Shown here: positions 5,724 to 13,729 of the stretch, piece after piece
How the letters are laid out: each line of letters starts with the position of its first letter
Numbering within the stretch: position 1 is the stretch's first letter
Source: Candidatus Schekmanbacteria bacterium
Lineage (GTDB): Bacteria; CSSED10-310; JACPHN01
Reading direction: 5' to 3'
Length of the DNA stretch: 18,037 nt
Assembly: GCA_016188575.1 (NCBI GenBank)
Contig: JACPHN010000136.1
Coordinates: 1-18,037, forward strand
Translations under genes and position numbers: made by a program
Notes under the pieces: generated by a model
Databases searched by the model: none
Seen by the model: only the letters and a program-made list of their open reading frames with translations
Told to the model about the DNA's origin: nothing

Positions 5724-8240
5724 ATGGAGCAGACCGCCGAAATGCTTGCCGCCGCGCCCGAGTCGCTGCGGGTGCTCATCGTGGAAGATTCCGAAGCCGA
5801 TGCGATGCTGCTGCAGCGCGATCTGCGCAAGAGCGGCTTTGCGATCACCTCACGGCGCGTCGAAACGGCGGCGGCAATGCGCGAGGCCCTGGCGACGGAG
5901 CATTGGAACCTGATCATCTCGGACTACTCCATGCCGACCTTCAGCGGCCTCGCGGCGCTGAAGCTTCTGCAAGACACCGACCTCGACCTCCCTTTCATCA
6001 TCGTTTCCGGCGCCATCGGCGAAGACATCGCCGTCGAAGCGATGAAGGCCGGCGCGCATGACTACATCATGAAGGGAAACCGCGCCCGGTTGTTCCCGGC
6101 GATCCGCCGCGAGCTCCGCGAAGCCGAGGAGCGGCGCCAACGCCGCGCCGGCGAAACCGCGCTGCTGGAGAGCGCCTCCCGCATTCGCTCCATCATGGAC
6201 AATGTCGCGGACGCCATCTTCAACATCAGCCCTCGCGGCTGCATCGAGACCTGCAACGCCGTGGCGCTGCGCATGTTCGGATACGAGGCCCGTGAGCTGC
6301 TCGACCAGCCGCTCGCGCTGCTTTTTCCGCCGCCCGATTGGGAGGAGCTCGCCGCGTGCCTCGCCGGCTTCGCGACGACCGCCGCCCCGCGGCGCTTCGG
6401 CGAACGCCGCGAAATCCAGGGACTGCGCAAGGGCGGCGAACAGTTCCCGATGGAGCTCGTGGTGAGCCGCATGCTTCTGGAGCGGGACAGCTCGCTGATC
6501 ATCGCCGCCCACGACATCTCCGATCGCAAGCAGGCCGAGCAACAGCTTCGCAAGCTGTCCATGGCGGTCGAGCAGAGCCCCAACATGGTCGTCATCACCG
6601 ATCCGCTCACGCGCATCGAGTACAGCAACCGCCGCTTCACCGAATTGACGCAGTTCACCTCGGCCGAGGCGCTCGGCAAGCGCGCCGACGAGCTCGATCT
6701 GCGCGGACTCGCGCCCGAGGAGTACGAACGCGTCTGGACCTGCGTGCGCCAGCAAGGGGAATGGAAAGGCGACATCGAGGGGCGAAAGAAGTCTGGAGAG
6801 AGCTTCTGGGAGCACGTCAGCGTCTCGCCAATTCGCGATGCAGCCGGCGGCATCACGCACTATCTCTTTGTCAAGGAAGACATCACCGAACGAAAGCAGG
6901 CGGCGGCGAAGATTGCCTACATGACCCATTACGACCAGCTCACCGACCTGCCGAACAAGACGCTCTTCGTGGAAAAGCTGTACCAGGCGATGGAAACCGC
7001 GAAGGCCAGCCGGAAGATGGTCGGCGTCCTGTTTCTGGACCTGGACAACTTCAAGGTCCTCAACGACAGCTTCGGGCACGGCATCGGCGATCAGGTGTTG
7101 CAGCAGGTCACCGCGCGGCTGCTGACGTGCGTGACGGACCGTCACATTGCGGCACGGGAGAGCGGCGACGAATTCATGATTCTCATGCCCGACGTGGAAA
7201 ACGTTGGCGAAATCGACCGGTTGGCAGAATGCGTGCTGGCCGTCCTGGACGCGCCCTTCGCGATTCAGGGCCACGACCTGCACTTCGGCGTCAGTATCGG
7301 CATCAGCGTCTACCCGCTCGACGGCGACGTGCCGGCGGTGCTGCTGCGCAACGCCGACACGGCCATGTATCGCGCCAAGGGGGAAGGTGGGAATCGCTTC
7401 GAGCACTACGCGCGGGAGATGAACGCCCGTTATCTGGAGCGCCTGTCCATCGAAAGCGCATTGCGCAAGGCGATTTCGCGCGGCGAGATCGTGCCGTATT
7501 ACCAGCCGCAGGTGGATCTGGAGACCGGGCGGCTGCTGGGTTTCGAGTCGCTCGCGCGCTGGATCCACAAGGAGCGCGGGGTCATGCCACCCGACGCGTT
7601 CATTTCGGTAGCGGACGAGAGCGGCCTCATCGTGCCGATTTCCGAGCTTGTGCTGCTGCGCTCGGCCGCCGACACTGCGACCTGGAATGGAGGACAGGCG
7701 GCGCCGTTGGTCGTGGCGGTGAATCTCTCCGCCCGCCAGTTCAAACCCAGCCTCATCAGGCTGCTCCACCGCGTCATTGCGGAGACGGGAATCCATCCTG
7801 GCTATCTGGAGCTGGAGCTCACCGAGGGCATCTTGATGGAGGACACCAATGAGGCGATCTCGCTGATGCGGGCGCTCAAGGATCTGGGCGTGCTGCTCGC
7901 GGTCGATGACTTTGGCACGGGGTACTCGTCGCTGCGCTATTTGCAGCGGCTGCCAATCGACAAGCTCAAGATCGACCGGAGCTTCGTCATGGACCTGCCG
8001 CACAACAAGGACGACGCCGCGATCGTCGGCGCGGTCATCGCCCTCGCTCACAAGCTCGATCTGCAGGTGATCGCGGAGGGCGTGGAGACGGAGAGCCAGT
8101 TGGCGTTTCTGCGCTCACAAGAGTGCGACCAGGCGCAGGGGTACTTGTTCGGGCGGCCACTGCCGGGGCAGGATATCCCGGAGCTCATCCGCACGTGGCG
8201 ACACGGTCGCCCCGCGGCGGACGGGTCGCGCGACCGCTAG
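5724..8240 (+). CDS. REC-PAS-PAS-GGDEF-EAL protein, probable c-di-GMP phosphodiesterase
   Basis: An 838-aa cytosolic signalling protein. Residues 15-130 are a receiver domain with phospho-acceptor D67 (SDYSMP) and K117. Two PAS domains follow (about 150-270 and 275-395). The GGDEF domain (about 396-565) has SGDEF at 480-484 in place of GG(D/E)EF and lacks the RxxD inhibitory site, so cyclase activity is doubtful. The EAL domain (about 575-825) keeps its catalytic set: E608 in ESLARW, N667 in NLSARQF, ELTEG, D728-D729 in DDFGTGYSSL, K747 and E785 in AEGVET. It should hydrolyse c-di-GMP, with the GGDEF part perhaps only binding GTP. The start is the ATG at 5724, because GGAGG ends eight bases before it; an upstream ATG at 5640 overlaps the promoter. 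A membrane histidine kinase follows after 8 bp, a likely partner that could phosphorylate the receiver. Confidence 0.93.
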   Translation: MEQTAEMLAAAPESLRVLIVEDSEADAMLLQRDLRKSGFAITSRRVETAAAMREALATEHWNLIISDYSMPTFSGLAALKLLQDTDLDLPFIIVSGAIGEDIAVEAMKAGAHDYIMKGNRARLFPAIRRELREAEERRQRRAGETALLESASRIRSIMDNVADAIFNISPRGCIETCNAVALRMFGYEARELLDQPLALLFPPPDWEELAACLAGFATTAAPRRFGERREIQGLRKGGEQFPMELVVSRMLLERDSSLIIAAHDISDRKQAEQQLRKLSMAVEQSPNMVVITDPLTRIEYSNRRFTELTQFTSAEALGKRADELDLRGLAPEEYERVWTCVRQQGEWKGDIEGRKKSGESFWEHVSVSPIRDAAGGITHYLFVKEDITERKQAAAKIAYMTHYDQLTDLPNKTLFVEKLYQAMETAKASRKMVGVLFLDLDNFKVLNDSFGHGIGDQVLQQVTARLLTCVTDRHIAARESGDEFMILMPDVENVGEIDRLAECVLAVLDAPFAIQGHDLHFGVSIGISVYPLDGDVPAVLLRNADTAMYRAKGEGGNRFEHYAREMNARYLERLSIESALRKAISRGEIVPYYQPQVDLETGRLLGFESLARWIHKERGVMPPDAFISVADESGLIVPISELVLLRSAADTATWNGGQAAPLVVAVNLSARQFKPSLIRLLHRVIAETGIHPGYLELELTEGILMEDTNEAISLMRALKDLGVLLAVDDFGTGYSSLRYLQRLPIDKLKIDRSFVMDLPHNKDDAAIVGAVIALAHKLDLQVIAEGVETESQLAFLRSQECDQAQGYLFGRPLPGQDIPELIRTWRHGRPAADGSRDR

Positions 8241-8244
8241 GAGG
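8239..8244 (+). promoter_or_regulatory. Ribosome binding site fixing the histidine kinase start
   Basis: AGGAGG overlaps the stop codon of the preceding gene and lies four bases before the ATG at 8249. It rules out the longer frame that begins inside the EAL gene. Confidence 0.85.
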
Positions 8245-8248
8245 AGCC

Positions 8249-10759
8249 ATGCGAGGCGTCGCCGCCATGAGCCTTCGCGCCAAGCTCGTGACCATGACGA
8301 TTCTCATCGTGGCGCTGGCGCTGGTCACAGCGTTCGCAGTGCTGACTTTTCTGGAGTGGTCGCGGTCGCGAGCGCGCCTGGCCCAGACCGTGACAGCCGT
8401 AACCCATGGGGTGGTGCGCCACCTCGAACGCGACATCGGTGACCTCGAACCCAAGCACGCCGCGGACATCCTCGCGACGATGCAGTACCTCCCGGGCTTC
8501 ACGTATGCGGCGCTGTATGATGCGGTGGGGAAGCGGTTTGCGGCGCAGAGCGCGAGCGGCGGCGGTGGCGGCAGTGGCGGCGGCGAGATTCCCGAGCAGT
8601 TGCCGTCACCGGAGCCGGACGGGGTCACCGTATCGCCGCTCGCGGCGCGCGCGCGTTTGCCGGTGATGATCGTCGGCCAGCGCGCCGGAACGTTGGTGGT
8701 GGTGTTGTCAACGGCGCCGCTGCACGCGGCGATTCGCGACGACGCGGCCTGGATGGCCGTGATCATGGCGACGGCTCTCCTGGTCGTCGCCATCCCCGCA
8801 TATCGCGCGCAGCGCCGGCTGACCGCGCCGATCCTCCGCCTCGCGGACGCGGTGCGACAGGTAACGGAAACAGGTAACTACCGGATGCGCGTGGTGCGGT
8901 CGGCCGGGCACGAGCTCGCGGTGCTCTCCGAGGGGATCAATGCGATGCTCCAGCAGCTCGAGGATCGCGCGCGCGACGTCTACGAGGCGGCGGCGAACCT
9001 GGAGGGGTCACGGGCGAGCTTGAAGGAAACGGAGGCGCGGCTGGTGCGCGAGCAAACGGCGTTGGCGCGGCTCGCGGGCCTGAGCATGACGCCGGGAAAG
9101 TTCCTCTGTGGCTTCGCCGACGAGGTCGGCAAGACCCTGGAGGTGTCGGCGGTGAGCATCTGGCGGTTCGACGGTGAGCGCACTTCCTTGCGCTGCCTGC
9201 ACAACCACGGCCTCGGGCCGCATCACGAATCCGAGCTGCAGGTTCCGGTCGAGGCGCTGCCCGATTACGTCGCTGGCATCAAGCGCGGCCGGCGCCTCGT
9301 GGTCGCCGACGCCCACGGTGAACCCGCCAGCCGGGGCCTGGCTTCCTACTACGCGGAGGCGTTCGGCATTCGCCTGGGCGCGGCACTCCACGTGCCGCTG
9401 CGGATCAGCGGCCAGGTCGCCGGGGTGCTCGCTCTGGACATGCTGCAAACGCCGCGCACCTGGTTCGCCGACGAGGAGAATCTCGCCGTCGCCGTCGCGG
9501 AGATGCTCTCCCTGAATTTCGAAGAGGACCAGCGCCGCAAAGCCGAGAGGGCGCTGCGCGAAAGCGAAAATCGCTTTCGGAGTCTGAGCGACGCATCACC
9601 CATCGGGATATTCCTCACGGATACCACCGGTGACGTCATCTACCTCAATGCCAGGTTGCGCGAGCTCTCGGGAATCGCGCCGCGGACGTCGATCGGCAAC
9701 AGATGGCACGCCGCTATCCACCCGGACGACGTTGCCGCGCACATCGGGGCATGGGATGAAGCCATGCGGTCGGCCGCGGAGTATTTCTGCGAATACCGCC
9801 TGACCGGCCCGGCAGGGCGCGTCCGTCAGGTGCGCTCGCGGGCAAGCCGGCTCACGGATGATCGGGGCAAGATGATCGGCTATGTCGGCACGGTCGAAGA
9901 CATCACCGACTTGCGGGAACAGGAGGCGCGCATCACGCGGCTCAACGAAGAGCTTGAGCATCGCGTGGAGGAACGCACTCGTGATCTCGCCGCGGCGCTC
10001 AAGGAGCTCGAGTCGTTCAGCTACTCCGTGTCGCACGATTTGCGGGCGCCGCTGCGCCACGTCGACGGGTTCAGTCAGGCGCTGCTCGAGGATTACGACG
10101 CCGCGCTCGATGACACGGGCCGCGACTTTCTGCGCCGGATTCGGGCCAGCGCCGAGCGCATGGGACAGCTCATCGACGACATTCTCCGCCTTTCGCGCGT
10201 GACCAGCGCAGAAATGAATCGCAGCGAGCTCGATCTCAGCCAGTTGGCCAGAGAAATCGCTCAGTCGCTTTCCGAATCCGCGCCCTCCCGCGTCGTGTCC
10301 TGGGAGATCGCGCCAGATATCGCCGGCAACGGTGACGCGAGTCTCGTTCGTGTGCTCCTGTCCAACCTGTTTGAAAACGCCTTCAAGTATACCAGCAAGA
10401 AACCGGAGGCTGAAATCTCGTTCAGCTCCAGCCGCGATAGTAACGGCATACGCACCTACTGCGTCCGTGACAACGGCGCCGGCTTCGACATGGCCTACGC
10501 ACACAAGCTGTTCCATGCCTTTCAGCGCCTGCATGCGGACAGCGAGTTCGCGGGCACGGGCATCGGCCTGGCGACGGTGCAGCGCGTCGTGCGCCGGCAT
10601 GGGGGGCACGTTTGGGCGGATGGCAAGGTCGGGCAGCACGCGCGTTTCTACTTTACGCTCGGGGCCGATCGCGACACGGACAGGATGCTGTCGGCGCCGC
10701 AGCATGCGGAGCCGGCGCCGAGCGAGGGCCGAGGTCTTGCTTTCACGGGGTCAACTTGA
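8249..10759 (+). CDS. Membrane sensor histidine kinase (HAMP-GAF-PAS-HisKA-HATPase)
   Basis: An 836-aa inner-membrane sensor kinase. Transmembrane segments lie at about 14-35 and 167-184 and bracket a periplasmic domain of about 130 residues, which contains a Gly-rich stretch (103-112). A HAMP linker follows (about 185-240), then a GAF domain (about 270-425), a PAS domain (about 440-556), a coiled coil, and HisKA with H596 in SHDLRAPLRHVDGF. The ATPase has its N box (N706, N710), DNGAGFD (741-747) and GTGIGLA (769-775), so the kinase should be active. The HisKA/ATPase pair is of the phytochrome-kinase type. There is no receiver of its own. It sits 8 bp after the REC-GGDEF-EAL gene, which suggests co-transcription and a phosphotransfer pair; the split receiver downstream is a second candidate partner. 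The signal it senses is unknown. Confidence 0.93.
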   Translation: MRGVAAMSLRAKLVTMTILIVALALVTAFAVLTFLEWSRSRARLAQTVTAVTHGVVRHLERDIGDLEPKHAADILATMQYLPGFTYAALYDAVGKRFAAQSASGGGGGSGGGEIPEQLPSPEPDGVTVSPLAARARLPVMIVGQRAGTLVVVLSTAPLHAAIRDDAAWMAVIMATALLVVAIPAYRAQRRLTAPILRLADAVRQVTETGNYRMRVVRSAGHELAVLSEGINAMLQQLEDRARDVYEAAANLEGSRASLKETEARLVREQTALARLAGLSMTPGKFLCGFADEVGKTLEVSAVSIWRFDGERTSLRCLHNHGLGPHHESELQVPVEALPDYVAGIKRGRRLVVADAHGEPASRGLASYYAEAFGIRLGAALHVPLRISGQVAGVLALDMLQTPRTWFADEENLAVAVAEMLSLNFEEDQRRKAERALRESENRFRSLSDASPIGIFLTDTTGDVIYLNARLRELSGIAPRTSIGNRWHAAIHPDDVAAHIGAWDEAMRSAAEYFCEYRLTGPAGRVRQVRSRASRLTDDRGKMIGYVGTVEDITDLREQEARITRLNEELEHRVEERTRDLAAALKELESFSYSVSHDLRAPLRHVDGFSQALLEDYDAALDDTGRDFLRRIRASAERMGQLIDDILRLSRVTSAEMNRSELDLSQLAREIAQSLSESAPSRVVSWEIAPDIAGNGDASLVRVLLSNLFENAFKYTSKKPEAEISFSSSRDSNGIRTYCVRDNGAGFDMAYAHKLFHAFQRLHADSEFAGTGIGLATVQRVVRRHGGHVWADGKVGQHARFYFTLGADRDTDRMLSAPQHAEPAPSEGRGLAFTGST
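8557..8583 (+). repeat. GGC/GGT-rich microsatellite encoding a poly-Gly linker
   Basis: A run of glycine codons broken by one serine codon gives SGGGGGSGGG in the periplasmic sensor domain of the kinase. It is a low-complexity tract liable to change length by slippage, in steps of three bases that keep the frame. Confidence 0.8.
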
Positions 10760-10784
10760 TAGATTCAGGTGCCGCGCCGATAAT
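10756..10784 (+). promoter_or_regulatory. Predicted strong sigma70 promoter of argF
   Basis: TTGATA (10756-10761) and GATAAT (10779-10784) are separated by 17 bp; each matches the consensus at five of six positions. The -35 box overlaps the kinase stop codon. Transcription would start near 10791, about 20 bases before the argF ATG. This is the best promoter match in the window. I see no ARG box (ArgR operator) around it. Confidence 0.7.
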
Positions 10785-10810
10785 AGCATCACAGGAAATG
10801 GAGGCAGCAC

Positions 10811-11782
10811 ATGTCCCACAGCTTGCGCGGCCAGAGCCTGCTGAGCCTGGCCGACGTCAACTCCGAGACGCTCTTCAAGCTTCTCAAGACGGCGATGAAT
10901 TTGAAAGGCCGTCTGGCTGGCGGGGAACATGAGTCACTGACCAAGATCCTGCCCGGGCGCGTGATCGTTCTCGTTTTTCAAAAGCCCTCGCTGCGCACGC
11001 GCGCGAGCTTCGAGATCGCCATTCGCCGTCTCGGCGGGAGCTCCATCTACCTGGCTCCGGGTGATGTCGGGCTGGACACTCGCGAGCGCACCGAGGACGT
11101 CGCCAAGGTCCTGGGTCGCTATGCGGACGCCATTGTCGCGCGCGTTTTCGGCCATGACATCGTCGAGCGCCTGGCCCAGCACGCCGGGATTCCCGTCATC
11201 AACGCGCTCAGCGACATGTACCACCCATGTCAGGCGCTGGCGGATCTCCTGACGATCACGGAGACCTTCGGATCGCCGACCGGCGTCAAGCTCACGTACG
11301 TCGGCGATGGCAACAACGTCGCCCATTCGCTGCTTCTGGCCAGCGCGCTCGCCGGCATGCAGATCACCGTTGCCTGCCCCCGCGGCTACAAGCCCAATCC
11401 GCGCGTGCTCGAGATCGCCGGTCGTCTCGCCATCGCGGGCGCCAGCTTCTCCGTCGTGCACGACCCCCGCGAGGGCGTCCGCGACGCCGACGTGATCTAC
11501 ACGGATGTCTGGGCATCCATGGGCGAAGAGCACGAGGCCGCGGAACGGCGCGTCGCCTTTGCCGGATACCAGGTCAATAGGGAGCTGCTCGAAGCCGCCA
11601 GAAATGGGCACGAGCGGGTCGTCTCCGGGCGCCGCCTGCCAATTGTGCTGCATTGTCTCCCCGCCCACTACGGCGAGGAAATTACCGAGGATGTCGTGGC
11701 CGAGCATCCTGAAATCTTTGAGCAGGCCGAGAATCGGCTTCACGCGCAGATGGCGCTTCTCGCACAGATTCTCCGACGGTAG
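10811..11782 (+). CDS. argF: Ornithine carbamoyltransferase
   Basis: A 323-aa enzyme that joins carbamoyl phosphate and ornithine to give citrulline in arginine synthesis. Residues 60-64 are SLRTR, the carbamoyl-phosphate loop (STRTR in most members), with HPCQ at 138-141, DGNNVAHS at 166-173, DVWASMG at 232-238 in the ornithine region and HCLP at 281-284. SMG and HCLP separate it from aspartate carbamoyltransferase. Length is normal for the family and nothing is missing. GGAGG at 10800-10804 is six bases before the ATG. It lies between a sensor kinase and a receiver gene and not with other arg genes; a strong promoter of its own precedes it. The anabolic form is likely, as no arcA or arcC lies beside it. 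Confidence 0.95.
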   Translation: MSHSLRGQSLLSLADVNSETLFKLLKTAMNLKGRLAGGEHESLTKILPGRVIVLVFQKPSLRTRASFEIAIRRLGGSSIYLAPGDVGLDTRERTEDVAKVLGRYADAIVARVFGHDIVERLAQHAGIPVINALSDMYHPCQALADLLTITETFGSPTGVKLTYVGDGNNVAHSLLLASALAGMQITVACPRGYKPNPRVLEIAGRLAIAGASFSVVHDPREGVRDADVIYTDVWASMGEEHEAAERRVAFAGYQVNRELLEAARNGHERVVSGRRLPIVLHCLPAHYGEEITEDVVAEHPEIFEQAENRLHAQMALLAQILRR

Positions 11783-11789
11783 CCATGAA

Positions 11790-12506
11790 ATGGAGCGAGC
11801 GGATAAACCGACGATCTTGGCAGTAGACGACTGCGAAGAGCTGTTGGACTGGCTCGAAATCGACCTGACGAGCCGGGGATTCAGAGTCCTGACTGCGCTG
11901 AACGGCGAGAGCGCGCTCACCGTTGTCCGCGAAAACCCCATTGACATCATGATCTTGGACGTGATGATGCCGGGTTCGCAGCGCCTTGTGGAGTTTCTCG
12001 AGCGCAACCCCGTGTACCTGGAGGGCAGCGCGCTCCGGTTGGACGTCGGTCTCATTGTGCGCGAGGGCGGACGATTTCGGAGCCTGTGGGAGGTCATCGC
12101 CGACGATACCGTGGTCCCGCCGTTGGCAGGCGAGCTCGGTTCGTCGCGACCCAGCCCCGTGCAGGGGGCCAAGGCCGTGTTCACGCTTGCGGGCAGCGAG
12201 CAATTCTGCGCCGAGCACGGGGTGATCCGCCTTTCCTTCGACGGGTTTACGGTCTGCCAGCTCATTTCCTCCAATACCCGCCTGCCGCGGTCGCCCGTCA
12301 TCTACCTGTTCACCGCTGGCGGGATCGGCTCGGAAGGCGAGCGGGAACGGCGCGCGGCGGAGGTCGGGGCGGAACAATACGTGCTCAAGAACGAGTACTA
12401 CGATCGGCTGATTCCGCTGCTCGAGCAGCACCTGCCCACCGAGGTGGTGCGAGTGCCACGGGCGAGCACCACCACCGCGAGCTCGGCACCAGGCACCGGG
12501 AAATAG
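11790..12506 (+). CDS. Receiver-domain protein split by an 87-residue insertion
   Basis: A 238-aa protein. Residues 7-62 are the first half of a receiver domain: acidic pair D13-D14, phospho-acceptor D57 in ILDVMMPG. Residues 150-215 are the second half: FDGFTVCQLI, then T175 in PVIYLFTA, K200 in YVLKNE and a final helix. Joined together they make one normal receiver (MPG-FDGF is the usual loop). Between them sit residues 63-149, which match no family I know and contain predicted strands (ALRLDVGLIV, GAKAVFTLAG). A Ser/Thr tail follows. The ATG at 11790 is seven bases after the argF stop and has no clear ribosome binding site, so translation may be coupled to argF. It has no output domain and may serve as a phospho-relay partner of the upstream kinase. 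Confidence 0.85.
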   Translation: MERADKPTILAVDDCEELLDWLEIDLTSRGFRVLTALNGESALTVVRENPIDIMILDVMMPGSQRLVEFLERNPVYLEGSALRLDVGLIVREGGRFRSLWEVIADDTVVPPLAGELGSSRPSPVQGAKAVFTLAGSEQFCAEHGVIRLSFDGFTVCQLISSNTRLPRSPVIYLFTAGGIGSEGERERRAAEVGAEQYVLKNEYYDRLIPLLEQHLPTEVVRVPRASTTTASSAPGTGK

Positions 12507-12568
12507 CGCGCGCCGTCAACGGGCGCCAGGCCAGCCCTACCGCAGTCACGTTTTCGGTGTTCGCCTCC

Positions 12569-12584
12569 CCCCCGCAAGCGGGGG
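12569..12584. terminator. Possible bidirectional terminator between convergent genes
   Basis: A perfect 7-bp GC inverted repeat (CCCCCGC / GCGGGGG) with a two-base centre lies in the 107-bp gap between the receiver gene and the membrane-protein gene, which converge here. The loop would open to four to six bases in practice. No T run follows on either strand, so the call is tentative. Confidence 0.35.
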
Positions 12585-12613
12585 CAGGGGGCAAACAGAT
12601 ACGTCTGCGGTGC

Positions 12614-13729
12614 TCACACCAGACCCGCCCAGACGGCCACCGCCGCGGCGATGGCCGCCAGGCCGGCCGCAACGCTGAAGGCGCGCCGCCAGCGCTCCGG
12701 CTGGGCGCTACGAGCGACCTTCGTAGCCAGCGCCGCCATCGCCGCCGCCGCCACGACCGCGCCAACGGCGCCTCCCGACGCGATCCCCATGACGGGGCTC
12801 AAAACAACCCCAGAGCCAGTGCTCGCCGTCGAATCGAGGGGGATGACGCGCCGAGCCGCGTCCATGCCCGCGGCAACTCCGGCCACGGCCGCCATCGCGT
12901 AGCGCCCCGACGGCGCGCCGGTCGCCACATTCTCGCCGGCCAGATAGAGCAGCACGAGCACGAGCGCCGCCTGGAGGCCGGGCGCCGGAGGTGATGCCAA
13001 TGCAGATGAGAAGGCTGCGCTTCCGGCGGCGTACGCCGCCACGAAGGCCGCGGTGGTGAGCGCTGTGCCGCGCGGCCGTGTGGCGCCAAGGCAGGCCAGC
13101 AGCACACCCGCCACCGCGGTCGGCGGTAGAAAGACGGCGAGCAGCGAGCGCCAAAAGGTCACTACAAAGGTCCGGCTCGCGAGCACCTCCGTATCGACGA
13201 CCAGCGTGAGCTCGTGCGCGGCCGACGTCAGGATGTGCTCCTTGCGATCGCGATCCGTGACTACGGCAAGCACGTTACGGTGCGCCGGGGCGCGAGCGAA
13301 AAAAGCAGTATAGCTGAATACCCAGACGGGCTCCGCCAGTGAGCACTGGCCGGTGAGCACCACGTCTACCGTGGCAGCGGCGGCGATCTCGTAGGGACCG
13401 GGCCGTAATGCGCACGTTGCCCCCGTCGCGTCGCGAAGCGCAGTGTTGCTCGCGAGGTAGGCCGCCGTTGCCGCCGCCATCTCGCTCAGCGATCGCTCCA
13501 TGCCTACTGCGGCTCCGGGCCCGTCCCCCTCCACCCCTTGCGTGAGGTCCACGAGCGTAAAGGTTTGCCGGTAGGTCACCGTCGGAGGCGATATGGTCAG
13601 GCGCGCGGTCGTATCGCCGCGCGGGTGCGCGCGGACCTCGATCCCCAGAAGCAGCACCATGGTCACGGCTGAGACGACGAGCGCGAGCGGTCGCGACCCG
13701 CACGGAAACCGCAGCCAACCGTGAATCAC
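12614..13729 (-). CDS. Multi-spanning membrane protein, distantly HupE/UreJ-like
   Basis: A 371-aa membrane protein. A signal-like hydrophobic segment (about 14-33, ending before VRAHPRGD) leads into a periplasmic domain of about 155 residues with paired cysteines (C106, C129), then five or six membrane segments (about 193-214, 223-242, 250-267, 276-290, 305-335, 348-369). The layout and the LYLAGENV stretch recall HupE/UreJ_2 proteins, which have a periplasmic N-terminal part and an xALEN motif. The metal-binding His/Asp signature of that family (HxxxGxDH) is not present, so nickel or cobalt transport is not supported. The start is GTG 13729, which overlaps the stop of the DUF4388 gene as GTGA; upstream frame extending to 14017 is antisense-like, Arg-rich and lacks a signal sequence at its start. 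It is co-translated with the DUF4388 gene. Confidence 0.7.
   Translation of the reverse strand: MIHGWLRFPCGSRPLALVVSAVTMVLLLGIEVRAHPRGDTTARLTISPPTVTYRQTFTLVDLTQGVEGDGPGAAVGMERSLSEMAAATAAYLASNTALRDATGATCALRPGPYEIAAAATVDVVLTGQCSLAEPVWVFSYTAFFARAPAHRNVLAVVTDRDRKEHILTSAAHELTLVVDTEVLASRTFVVTFWRSLLAVFLPPTAVAGVLLACLGATRPRGTALTTAAFVAAYAAGSAAFSSALASPPAPGLQAALVLVLLYLAGENVATGAPSGRYAMAAVAGVAAGMDAARRVIPLDSTASTGSGVVLSPVMGIASGGAVGAVVAAAAMAALATKVARSAQPERWRRAFSVAAGLAAIAAAVAVWAGLV

Noticed and set aside
5850-8051. 733-aa minus-strand frame opposite the GGDEF-EAL gene
   Set aside because: It has no recognisable domain and lies wholly within a gene with conserved catalytic motifs.
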